DNA of 64,000 nt from Sinomicrobium soli (GTDB lineage: Bacteria > Bacteroidota > Bacteroidia > Flavobacteriales > Flavobacteriaceae), in assembly GCF_003285545.1 (NCBI RefSeq), contig NZ_QLNV01000004.1, forward strand, positions 248,001-312,000. Reading direction: 5' to 3'. The position numbers were made by a program, and so were the translations under genes. The notes below the pieces were generated by a model that was not told the DNA's origin, did not search any database, and saw only the letters and a list, made by a program, of their open reading frames with translations. Positions 52,653 to 64,000 of this stretch are shown here, piece by piece (the stretch's first letter is position 1; each line of letters opens with the position of its first letter).

Positions 52653-53033
52653 ATGGCAGATTTGAAAGATTTTGCAGAACAATTGGTTAACCTTACTGTT
52701 AAGGAAGTAAACGAATTAGCCGACATACTGAAGGAGGAATACGGTATCGAGCCCGCTGCTGCAGCTGTAGCTGTTGCTGGTGGTGGAGCTGCTGCCGGAG
52801 GCGGAGAAGCTGCTGAGGAAAAATCTGAATTTGATGTGATCCTGAAAGCTGCAGGAGGTTCCAAACTGGCTGTTGTAAAGCTGGTTAAAGAACTTACCGG
52901 TCTTGGGCTGAAAGAAGCCAAAGAGATCGTAGACAGTGCTCCCAAAGCTGTTAAAGAGGGAGTATCTAAAGATGAGGCAGAAGGAATCAAATCTTCATTA
53001 GAAGAAGCAGGAGCAGAGGTTGAACTTAAATAA
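52653..53033 (+). CDS. rplL: 50S ribosomal protein L7/L12
   Basis: 126 residues. A dimerising N-domain, an Ala/Gly hinge (about residues 35-52) and a C-domain ([44 protein letters not shown]) are all visible. It forms the stalk that recruits translation factors. The gene ends at a strong hairpin before rpoB. Confidence 0.98.
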   Translation: MADLKDFAEQLVNLTVKEVNELADILKEEYGIEPAAAAVAVAGGGAAAGGGEAAEEKSEFDVILKAAGGSKLAVVKLVKELTGLGLKEAKEIVDSAPKAVKEGVSKDEAEGIKSSLEEAGAEVELK

Positions 53034-53055
53034 GTTCCCGACGTCTTAAAGCCTT

Positions 53056-53118
53056 GGTTTAGGTCTTTTCGCTATATGCGAATTAGGCCTAAACCCTTTT
53101 GCATATATGGTTATATGC
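53056..53118 (+). terminator. attenuator-like hairpins between rplL and rpoB
   Basis: GGTTTAGG (53056-53063) pairs with CCTAAACC (53088-53095), enclosing TTCGC-TATAT-GCGAA, and CTTTTGC follows. A second hairpin (GCATATA-TGGT-TATATGC) lies at about 53101-53118. The weak T tract suggests partial termination, lowering rpoBC relative to ribosomal proteins. Confidence 0.65.
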
Positions 53119-53158
53119 AGTATATATATCTATATTTTAATCAAAATTTTGTCCATTG

Positions 53159-56100
53159 ATGTTCACAAATCAGACTGAAAGAATAAGCTTCGCCTCAGCC
53201 AAGAACACTCCGGATTACCCGGATTTCTTGGACATTCAGATCAAGTCGTTCCAGGATTTCTTTCAACTGGAGACCAAGTCTGAAGAGCGGGGACGTGAGG
53301 GTTTGTACAATACCTTCATGGAAAACTTCCCGATTACTGATACACGCAATCAGTTTGTATTAGAGTTTTTAGATTACTTTGTGGACCCTCCGAGGTATAC
53401 GATACAGGAATGTATAGAGAGAGGGTTAACGTACAGTGTGCCCCTGAAAGCAAGGCTCAAGCTGTACTGTACCGACCCGGAACACGAGGACTTTGAAACT
53501 ATCGTACAGGACGTTTACCTGGGAACCATTCCCTATATGACGCCCAGTGGTACCTTTGTAATTAACGGGGCTGAAAGGGTTGTCGTTTCCCAGCTGCACC
53601 GTTCTCCAGGAGTATTCTTTGGGCAATCTTTTCACGCTAACGGAACAAAACTGTATTCTGCCAGGGTTATTCCCTTCAAGGGGTCCTGGATCGAATTTGC
53701 CACCGATATCAACAGTGTGATGTACGCCTACATCGACCGGAAGAAAAAATTACCGGTAACCACCCTGTTCCGCGCTATCGGATATGAAAGGGACAAGGAT
53801 ATCCTGGAAATATTCGATCTGGCCGAAGAGGTCAAGGTCTCCAAAACAGGGCTTAAAAAAGTCCTCGGGCGCAAGCTTGCCGCAAGGGTGCTGAATACCT
53901 GGCACGAAGACTTTGTGGATGAAGATACCGGGGAAGTGGTATCCATTGAACGTAACGAAATTGTACTCGACAGGGATACCGTACTGGAGAAAGATCATAT
54001 CGACGAGATTATCGATGCCGATGTAAAGACCATTCTCCTGCATAAGGAAGACAGCCAGACTGCCGATTATGCCATTATTCACAATACACTGCAGAAAGAC
54101 CCTACGAACTCCGAAAAGGAGGCCGTAGAACACATATACAGGCAATTGCGTAATGCCGAGCCGCCCGATGAGGAAACTGCAAGGGGCATCATAGACAAGC
54201 TCTTCTTCTCCGACCAGAGGTACAACTTGGGGGATGTGGGAAGGTACAGGATGAACAAGAAGCTCGGACTGGATATCGATATGGACAAGCAGGTGCTTAC
54301 CAAGGAAGATATCATTACCATAATCAAATATCTGATAGAACTTATCAGTGCCAAGGCGGAAGTGGACGATATAGACCACCTGTCCAACAGGCGTGTAAGG
54401 ACCGTCGGGGAACAGCTGTCTGCACAGTTCGGTGTGGGGCTTGCACGTATGGCAAGAACCATCAGGGAACGGATGAATGTAAGGGACAACGAGGTGTTTA
54501 CCCCGATAGACCTGATCAATGCCAAGACGCTGTCGTCGGTGATCAATTCCTTCTTCGGGACCAATCAGCTGTCACAGTTTATGGACCAGACCAATCCGCT
54601 GGCGGAAATTACGCATAAAAGACGCCTGTCTGCCCTCGGGCCGGGAGGACTTTCCAGGGAAAGGGCAGGGTTTGAGGTACGTGACGTACACTATACCCAC
54701 TATGGCCGTCTTTGTCCTATCGAAACCCCGGAAGGGCCCAATATCGGGCTTATATCGTCGCTGAGCGTTTTTGCGAAGGTGAATAATATGGGCTTTATAG
54801 AAACCCCTTACCGCGAGGTGAAGGACGGGAAGGTAGACCTGTCTGAATTCAGGTACCTGAGCGCAGAAGAAGAAGAAGAAAAACTCATAGCACAGGCCAA
54901 TATCCCGATGGATAAGGAGGGAAATGTACTTACGGATAAGGTAATTGCCCGTGAAGAGGGTGATTTCCCCGTGGTAGAACCTGCCCAGCTGGATTATACC
55001 GATGTGGCGCCAAACCAGATCGCCTCGATCTCGGCTTCGCTCATTCCGTTCCTGGAACACGATGATGCGAACCGTGCCCTGATGGGGTCGAACATGATGC
55101 GCCAGGCCGTGCCGATCCTCAAGCCGGAGGCCCCGGTAGTAGGTACCGGGCTGGAGCGGCGTGTCGCTTCAGACTCAAGGGTACTTATCAATGCGGAAGG
55201 AAACGGAGAGGTAGAGTATGTCGATGCGAACAGGATCGTGATCAAATACGACCGTACCGATGAGGAAAGGCTGGTGAGCTTTGACAATGATTCCAAGACC
55301 TATGAGCTGATCAAGTTCCGCAAGACGAACCAGGGAACTTCGATAAACCTGAAACCCATCGTACGCAAGGGAGACCGTGTGGAAAAAGGACAGGTGCTCT
55401 GTGAAGGATATGCCACGGAACAGGGAGAACTCGCACTCGGAAGAAACATGCAGGTGGCTTTCATGCCCTGGAAAGGATATAACTTTGAAGATGCCATTGT
55501 GATCTCGGAAAGAGTGGTGCGTGAGGATATCTTTACCTCCATCCATATCGACGAGTATTCTCTGGAAGTACGGGATACGAAACTGGGGGCGGAAGAGCTC
55601 ACCAACGATATTCCCAATGTTTCCGAAGAGGCTACCAAAGACCTTGACGAACAGGGAATGATCAGGATCGGTGCCGAGGTTAAACCCGGGGATATCCTTA
55701 TCGGTAAAATCACTCCCAAGGGAGAATCCGATCCTACCCCAGAGGAAAAACTGCTCAGGGCGATCTTCGGTGACAAGGCGGGTGATGTGAAGGATGCTTC
55801 GCTGAAAGCTTCTCCGTCACTCCGGGGAGTGGTCATCGACAAGAAACTGTTCGCAAGAGCGATCAAGGACAAGCGCAAAAGGGCAAGGGATAAGGAAGAC
55901 ATCGCCAAACTCGACCTTCAGTACAATACGAAGTTTGAGGAACTGAAAGATGTACTGGTAGAAAAACTCTTTAACCTGGTCAACGGAAAGACATCGCAGG
56001 GTGTACTTAACGACCTCGGGGAAGAAGTACTGCCCAAAGGGAAGAAGTACACGCTCAAGATGCTCAACGGGGTGGATGACTTTGCACATCTCGTCGGGGG

Positions 56101-56968
56101 GACCTGGACTACGGACGACCATACCAATGCGTTGATCGCCGACCTGTTGCACAATTACAAGATCAAACTGAACGACCTTCAGGGGGCGCTCCGCAGGGAC
56201 AAGTTTACCATTTCGGTGGGAGACGAACTTCCTGCAGGGATCATGAAGCTTGCTAAGGTATATATCGCCAAGAAGCGAAAGCTTAAAGTAGGAGACAAGA
56301 TGGCCGGGCGTCACGGGAACAAGGGTATCGTAGCGCGTATCGTTCGTCAGGAAGACATGCCTTTCCTGGAAGACGGAACGCCGGTGGATATCGTACTCAA
56401 CCCGCTCGGGGTACCTTCCCGTATGAATATCGGACAGATTTACGAGACTGTTCTCGGATGGGCCGGTAAGAAAATCGGAAGAAAGTTTGCCACGCCGATC
56501 TTTGACGGGGCATCTCTCGAAGAGATCAATAAGTATACCGATGAAGCCGGAATACCGCGTTTCGGGCATACCTACCTGTATGACGGGGGTACCGGGGAAC
56601 GCTTTGACCAGCCTGCCACGGTCGGGGTGATCTATATGATCAAACTCGGTCACATGATCGACGACAAGATGCACGCGCGTTCTATCGGACCGTACTCCCT
56701 TATCACCCAGCAGCCGCTCGGAGGTAAGGCGCAGTTCGGAGGACAGCGTTTCGGAGAGATGGAGGTATGGGCACTGGAAGCTTACGGGGCATCCAGCACA
56801 TTGAGAGAGATACTCACTGTGAAATCGGATGATGTGATAGGCCGTGCCAAGACCTATGAAGCTATTGTAAAAGGAGAGGCCATGCCCGAACCGGGACTGC
56901 CCGAATCCTTTAACGTGTTGATGCACGAACTCAAAGGTCTGGGGCTCGATATCAGACTGGAGGAATAA
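53159..56968 (+). CDS. rpoB: RNA polymerase beta subunit
   Basis: 1269 residues from ATG 53159 (a TTG one codon earlier adds nothing). It holds the catalytic core with beta-prime. The rifampicin region (about 463-495: [31 protein letters not shown]) has the usual sensitive residues. Conserved [19 protein letters not shown] and [15 protein letters not shown] segments are present. It is followed by rpoC after 81 bases that hold a hairpin. Confidence 0.98.
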   Translation: MFTNQTERISFASAKNTPDYPDFLDIQIKSFQDFFQLETKSEERGREGLYNTFMENFPITDTRNQFVLEFLDYFVDPPRYTIQECIERGLTYSVPLKARLKLYCTDPEHEDFETIVQDVYLGTIPYMTPSGTFVINGAERVVVSQLHRSPGVFFGQSFHANGTKLYSARVIPFKGSWIEFATDINSVMYAYIDRKKKLPVTTLFRAIGYERDKDILEIFDLAEEVKVSKTGLKKVLGRKLAARVLNTWHEDFVDEDTGEVVSIERNEIVLDRDTVLEKDHIDEIIDADVKTILLHKEDSQTADYAIIHNTLQKDPTNSEKEAVEHIYRQLRNAEPPDEETARGIIDKLFFSDQRYNLGDVGRYRMNKKLGLDIDMDKQVLTKEDIITIIKYLIELISAKAEVDDIDHLSNRRVRTVGEQLSAQFGVGLARMARTIRERMNVRDNEVFTPIDLINAKTLSSVINSFFGTNQLSQFMDQTNPLAEITHKRRLSALGPGGLSRERAGFEVRDVHYTHYGRLCPIETPEGPNIGLISSLSVFAKVNNMGFIETPYREVKDGKVDLSEFRYLSAEEEEEKLIAQANIPMDKEGNVLTDKVIAREEGDFPVVEPAQLDYTDVAPNQIASISASLIPFLEHDDANRALMGSNMMRQAVPILKPEAPVVGTGLERRVASDSRVLINAEGNGEVEYVDANRIVIKYDRTDEERLVSFDNDSKTYELIKFRKTNQGTSINLKPIVRKGDRVEKGQVLCEGYATEQGELALGRNMQVAFMPWKGYNFEDAIVISERVVREDIFTSIHIDEYSLEVRDTKLGAEELTNDIPNVSEEATKDLDEQGMIRIGAEVKPGDILIGKITPKGESDPTPEEKLLRAIFGDKAGDVKDASLKASPSLRGVVIDKKLFARAIKDKRKRARDKEDIAKLDLQYNTKFEELKDVLVEKLFNLVNGKTSQGVLNDLGEEVLPKGKKYTLKMLNGVDDFAHLVGGTWTTDDHTNALIADLLHNYKIKLNDLQGALRRDKFTISVGDELPAGIMKLAKVYIAKKRKLKVGDKMAGRHGNKGIVARIVRQEDMPFLEDGTPVDIVLNPLGVPSRMNIGQIYETVLGWAGKKIGRKFATPIFDGASLEEINKYTDEAGIPRFGHTYLYDGGTGERFDQPATVGVIYMIKLGHMIDDKMHARSIGPYSLITQQPLGGKAQFGGQRFGEMEVWALEAYGASSTLREILTVKSDDVIGRAKTYEAIVKGEAMPEPGLPESFNVLMHELKGLGLDIRLEE

Positions 56969-56981
56969 TTTACAGGGTGTA

Positions 56982-57011
56982 TTCCGGTTCGCTGTGCTCA
57001 GCGGACCGGAA
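56982..57011 (+). terminator. strong hairpin between rpoB and rpoC
   Basis: TTCCGGT and CGCTG pair with CAGCG and ACCGGAA, with a single T/G mismatch, around TGCT. No T run follows, so it may be a processing or stability element and not a terminator. Confidence 0.7.
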
Positions 57012-57049
57012 CTCACCAAATTACACTTAATTCATTATCACCATACATC

Positions 57050-61351
<4,302 letters not shown>

Positions 61352-61366
61352 AAACAGATATTTTTT

Positions 61367-61400
61367 AAAAGGCCGGAAGAAATTTTCCGGCCTTTTTTTT
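61367..61400 (+). terminator. intrinsic terminator after rpoC
   Basis: AAAAGGCCGGAA pairs with TTCCGGCCTTTT and continues into a run of T. It ends the ribosomal protein/rpoBC transcript. Confidence 0.93.
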
Positions 61401-61447
61401 ATTTTAGCATGGAACTCACCGAAACGGGTTCGTAAATAGATACCATC

Positions 61448-61762
61448 ATGAGCGATCAGAACAACCCGAAAAGGGAGCAAATAGATATAGAACTGGATGA
61501 AAATGTTGCCGAAGGAACCTATTCCAACCTGGCGATTATCAATCACTCCGTTTCCGAATTTGTGGTCGATTTTATCAGTATGATGCCGGGGACCCCCAAG
61601 GCCAAGGTCAAAAGCCGTATTATCCTGACCCCGCAGCACGCCAAGCGTTTTCTCAAGGCACTTGCAGATAATGTACATCGCTTTGAATCGGCCCACGGGG
61701 AGATCAAGGATTATGAACAGCCTCCCGTACCGCTTAATTTCGGCCCTGCCGGAGAGGCGTAA
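61448..61762 (+). CDS. DUF3467 domain-containing protein
   Basis: 104 residues. The family segment EGTYSNLAIINHSVSEFVVDFISMMPG and the later RIILTPQHAKRFLKALADNVHRFE are intact; the tail is short and acidic. The small cytoplasmic protein has no known function and commonly follows rpoC in Bacteroidetes. Confidence 0.94.
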   Translation: MSDQNNPKREQIDIELDENVAEGTYSNLAIINHSVSEFVVDFISMMPGTPKAKVKSRIILTPQHAKRFLKALADNVHRFESAHGEIKDYEQPPVPLNFGPAGEA

Positions 61763-62001
61763 TCACGCACAGGCCCCCCGTTTCTTCAGTCCGGGTTTTT
61801 TACGGCCTTCCCTTCTCCCGCATAAACATAAATTCGCAGGAGGTGATGGATATTTGAACAGAATTTCGGAAATTAGCAAAAACTGAATTCTTTGTGCCTG
61901 CCGGGTATATCTGTATAAAACTCCGGGAAGTTGCGGAAGACATGAAGATGTTCTGTTCACCGGGTAAGATTTAAAATGCCCTTGACTCTTAAAAATCTGT
62001 A
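61763..62001. other. intergenic region after DUF3467
   Basis: These 239 bases show no gene, tRNA or clear repeat. No consensus promoter for the following gene is obvious. Confidence 0.5.
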
Positions 62002-62781
62002 ATGATGAAAAAAATATTGACTGTTCTTATTGCCGTTTTCAGTATATCCTGTGTCCTGGGGCAAAGCAGTGTTAACGGGTATAAGTATGTTATAGTCCCT
62101 AAAAAGTTTGATTTTTTGAAAAAGGAAAACCAGTACCAGGTCAATGCGCTGGTCAAATTCCTGTTTGAGAAATACGATTTTACCGCGGTATATGCCAATG
62201 AACTGAATGCGGATATCGAGGAAAACAGCTGCCTGGCACTGAAAGCGGATGTCAGGGACGATTCCAATATGTTTACTACCAAGCTGAAGGTGGAGCTGAC
62301 CAATTGCAGGGGAGAGGTGGTCTTTCTTTCGGAAGAAGGGAAAAGCAAGGAGAAAGATTACAAAAAAGCATACCACGATGCCCTGAGGAAAGCTTTTCTT
62401 TCGGTGGAAGAGCTGGGTTACCGTTATGACCCTTCACAGGCCATAGTAGCTCCGCGCAGGTCTGTGGCGGCTGCACCGGCCGCTACAGCAACACCGGTGC
62501 TCGCTGCCGAAAGCAAGGCCCCGGACAATACTCCTGTGCCTGTGGCAAGGCAGACCGGTACGGTATCCGGAGAAGTGCTGTATGCCCAGCCTGTAGAAAA
62601 CGGGTATCAGCTCGTAGATCAGTCGCCCAAGGTTGTTTTTGTATTGCAGAATACGAGTGTGGATAATGTGTTTATCATTAAGGACAAGAATGGGATGCTC
62701 ACCCTCAAGGATGGCAAATGGATGGCAGAGTACTATGAAAACGGGGAACGCGTGCTCCGGGAGCTGGAGATCAAGTTTTAG
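62002..62781 (+). CDS. hypothetical secreted protein
   Basis: 259 residues. A signal peptide (about 1-20, ending CVLGQ) precedes an N-terminal domain (about 24-135; YKYVIVPKKFDFLKKENQYQVNALVKFLFEKYDF) that is alpha/beta and resembles a conserved flavobacterial hypothetical family. A Pro/Ala/Thr-rich linker (about 150-190) leads to a C-terminal beta-rich segment. ATG 62005 is one codon later. Function unknown. Confidence 0.75.
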   Translation: MMKKILTVLIAVFSISCVLGQSSVNGYKYVIVPKKFDFLKKENQYQVNALVKFLFEKYDFTAVYANELNADIEENSCLALKADVRDDSNMFTTKLKVELTNCRGEVVFLSEEGKSKEKDYKKAYHDALRKAFLSVEELGYRYDPSQAIVAPRRSVAAAPAATATPVLAAESKAPDNTPVPVARQTGTVSGEVLYAQPVENGYQLVDQSPKVVFVLQNTSVDNVFIIKDKNGMLTLKDGKWMAEYYENGERVLRELEIKF

Positions 62782-62817
62782 ATACCGGTAACAGCGCTGC
62801 AGGTATTGTGGTGTTAG

Positions 62818-63516
62818 CTATGATACGGGGTCTTCTTCATCCTCCTGTGAGGGAGGATTTTCCACAAAATTTCCCTCGTCGTCAAAATGCCTCAGGAAGG
62901 GGTCGTTTTTCTCGTCGTAATCCTCTTTTTCCCATTCGTATTTATGGGGAACGGGCAAACTTCCTTTGATACATATCGCCAGGATCAGTCCGCTTAAAAA
63001 ACCGGACAAATGGCCTTCCCACGAAATCTCCTCATCAATGGGAAATACATACCACAGCATGCTGCCGTACACAAAGACGACAAGCAGCGAAAGTGCTACC
63101 AGTCTGTAGTGCCGTGTGAATATACCTTTAAAGAATATAAAGGCGAACAGCATATAGATGAGTCCGCTGGCTCCGATGTGATAGGCCGGTCTGCCTATGC
63201 CCCAGGTGAGTAGCCCGGAGAGCAGTGTGCCGTACAACAGGACTTTCAGGCTTTGTTGCCTGTAAAAATGGAGTAGCATGCTGCCCAGTATCAACAGGGG
63301 AAGGGAATTGTTATACAGGTGCTTTACGGACCCGTGAAGAAAGGGGCTGCATACAATGCCTGCCAGCCCCGGTAACTTCCGCGGGAGAATGCCATAACCG
63401 GTAAAGTCGTATGCGAATCTTATCTGTATCCAGTATATGGTCCATACCAGTACCACGAAGAGAAACGGGTAAAGTACCGTAGTCAGTGAGAAGCGAAAAT
63501 CCTTATGATCCTGCAT
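62818..63516 (-). CDS. rhomboid family intramembrane serine protease
   Basis: 232 residues with about six membrane helices. The catalytic Ser is in GASGLIYMLFAF (near residue 118) and the catalytic His in WEGHLSGFLSG (near residue 171). An HGS-x-KHLYNN motif lies before. It cleaves membrane substrates within the bilayer; the substrate is unknown. A long acidic C-terminal tail rich in Asp/Glu follows. It is divergent from rarA. Confidence 0.93.
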   Translation of the reverse strand: MQDHKDFRFSLTTVLYPFLFVVLVWTIYWIQIRFAYDFTGYGILPRKLPGLAGIVCSPFLHGSVKHLYNNSLPLLILGSMLLHFYRQQSLKVLLYGTLLSGLLTWGIGRPAYHIGASGLIYMLFAFIFFKGIFTRHYRLVALSLLVVFVYGSMLWYVFPIDEEISWEGHLSGFLSGLILAICIKGSLPVPHKYEWEKEDYDEKNDPFLRHFDDEGNFVENPPSQEDEEDPVS

Positions 63517-63528
63517 TTTTCTTAATTA

Positions 63529-63555
63529 ATTATCGAATTGGCACATTATCGAATT
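63529..63555. repeat. short direct repeat between rhomboid and rarA genes
   Basis: ATTATCGAATT occurs at 63529-63539 and 63545-63555, a 16-base period. The overlap ATTGGCACATT matches the three-copy repeat at 35330-35377. Confidence 0.75.
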
Positions 63556-63575
63556 AAATATAGTAATTTTACGGT

Positions 63576-64000
63576 ATGAACGAACCACTTGCAGAACGAA
63601 TACGCCCCAAGAGCCTTGAAGAGTATATCAGCCAGGCCCACCTTGTCGGGGAAACCGGATCGCTTACGCGGCAGATCAGGCGGGGACTGATTCCTTCCCT
63701 GATTTTATGGGGGCCGCCCGGTACCGGAAAAACGACATTGGCCAATATTATCGCTTGTGAAAGTGACAGGCCTTTTTATACCCTCAGCGCTATCAACAGT
63801 GGTGTCAAGGATGTGCGTGAGGTCATTGAAAAGGCCAAACAGGGAGGCGGACTTTTTACAGCTAAAAACCCCATACTTTTTATAGATGAGATACACCGGT
63901 TCAGCAAATCGCAGCAGGATTCGTTGCTCGGGGCCGTGGAAAAAGGATGGGTGACCCTGATAGGGGCCACTACCGAGAACCCCAGTTTCGAGGTCATTCC
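63576..64000 (+). CDS. rarA: replication-associated recombination protein A, 5' part
   Basis: The first 141 residues of an AAA+ ATPase of the RarA/MgsA/WRNIP1 family, cut by the window end. The N-terminus MNEPLAERIRPKSLEEYISQAHLVGE, Walker A GPPGTGKTT, Walker B ILFIDEIHRF and ATTENPSFEV are intact. It acts at stalled replication forks. The start is clear from homology and the divergent neighbour. Confidence 0.95.
   Translation, partial: MNEPLAERIRPKSLEEYISQAHLVGETGSLTRQIRRGLIPSLILWGPPGTGKTTLANIIACESDRPFYTLSAINSGVKDVREVIEKAKQGGGLFTAKNPILFIDEIHRFSKSQQDSLLGAVEKGWVTLIGATTENPSFEVI

Noticed and set aside
55817-57019. 400-codon minus-strand frame opposite rpoB
   Set aside because: Shadow of the highly conserved rpoB C-terminus.

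Overview
This window comes from a member of the Bacteroidetes, most likely a Flavobacteriaceae species with a fairly balanced base composition. The evidence is the gene content (OmpP1/FadL porin, DUF5723, DUF2851, DUF3467, the ribosomal protein THX, a short archaeal-type ProRS), the order tRNA-Thr, tuf, tRNA-Trp, secE, nusG, rplKAJL, rpoBC, and promoters of the Bacteroidetes TTG / TAnnTTTG type. I would not name a genus. There are no rRNA genes, CRISPR arrays, prophages or insertion sequences.

Left part (1-24 kb): a six-gene minus-strand operon (SpoIIM-like, membrane protein, DUF4129, DUF4350, MoxR ATPase, DUF58) faces a divergent RDD membrane protein and a TRIC/UPF0126 channel. Then come a Mur-ligase-like protein and a polysaccharide-deacetylase-like protein on either side of radC. 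Both appear to have lost their catalytic residues. HAD phosphatase, lipoprotein and DUF5723 genes follow, then DUF192 and lgt. An ECF41 sigma factor (15.8 kb) sits beside its typical partner, a carboxymuconolactone decarboxylase-like protein, and the same bipartite promoter precedes both genes. A minus-strand stretch carries folE, cysS and yidD, an OmpP1/FadL porin and a repeat-rich lipoprotein, and proS diverges from it.

Middle part (24-48 kb): an overlooked 45-residue THX gene lies next to a complete trpEGDCFBA operon on the minus strand. Upstream of trpE are a promoter, a leader peptide with three consecutive Trp codons, and alternative antiterminator and terminator hairpins, which is a classical ribosome-mediated attenuator. 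A MarR / nitroreductase / YceI group follows, then two thioredoxin-like proteins, a rhodanese, CreD with its winged-helix regulator, and DUF2851/PspC proteins. Next are two sodium-coupled amino-acid transporters: an AGCS carrier with an extracytoplasmic SprB-like N-terminal domain, and an NSS transporter with a tiny MetS-like subunit gene overlapping its stop codon. HHH-protein, acyl-CoA dehydrogenase, rpsU, xerC-type recombinase and hpf genes end this part.

Right part (48-64 kb): four tRNA genes (Tyr, Gly, Thr, Trp) and the core translation/transcription cluster from tuf to rpoC, with strong hairpins between rplL, rpoB and rpoC. DUF3467, an unknown secreted protein, a rhomboid protease and the 5' part of rarA complete the window. 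Intergenic DNA holds several kinds of short tandem and inverted repeat.
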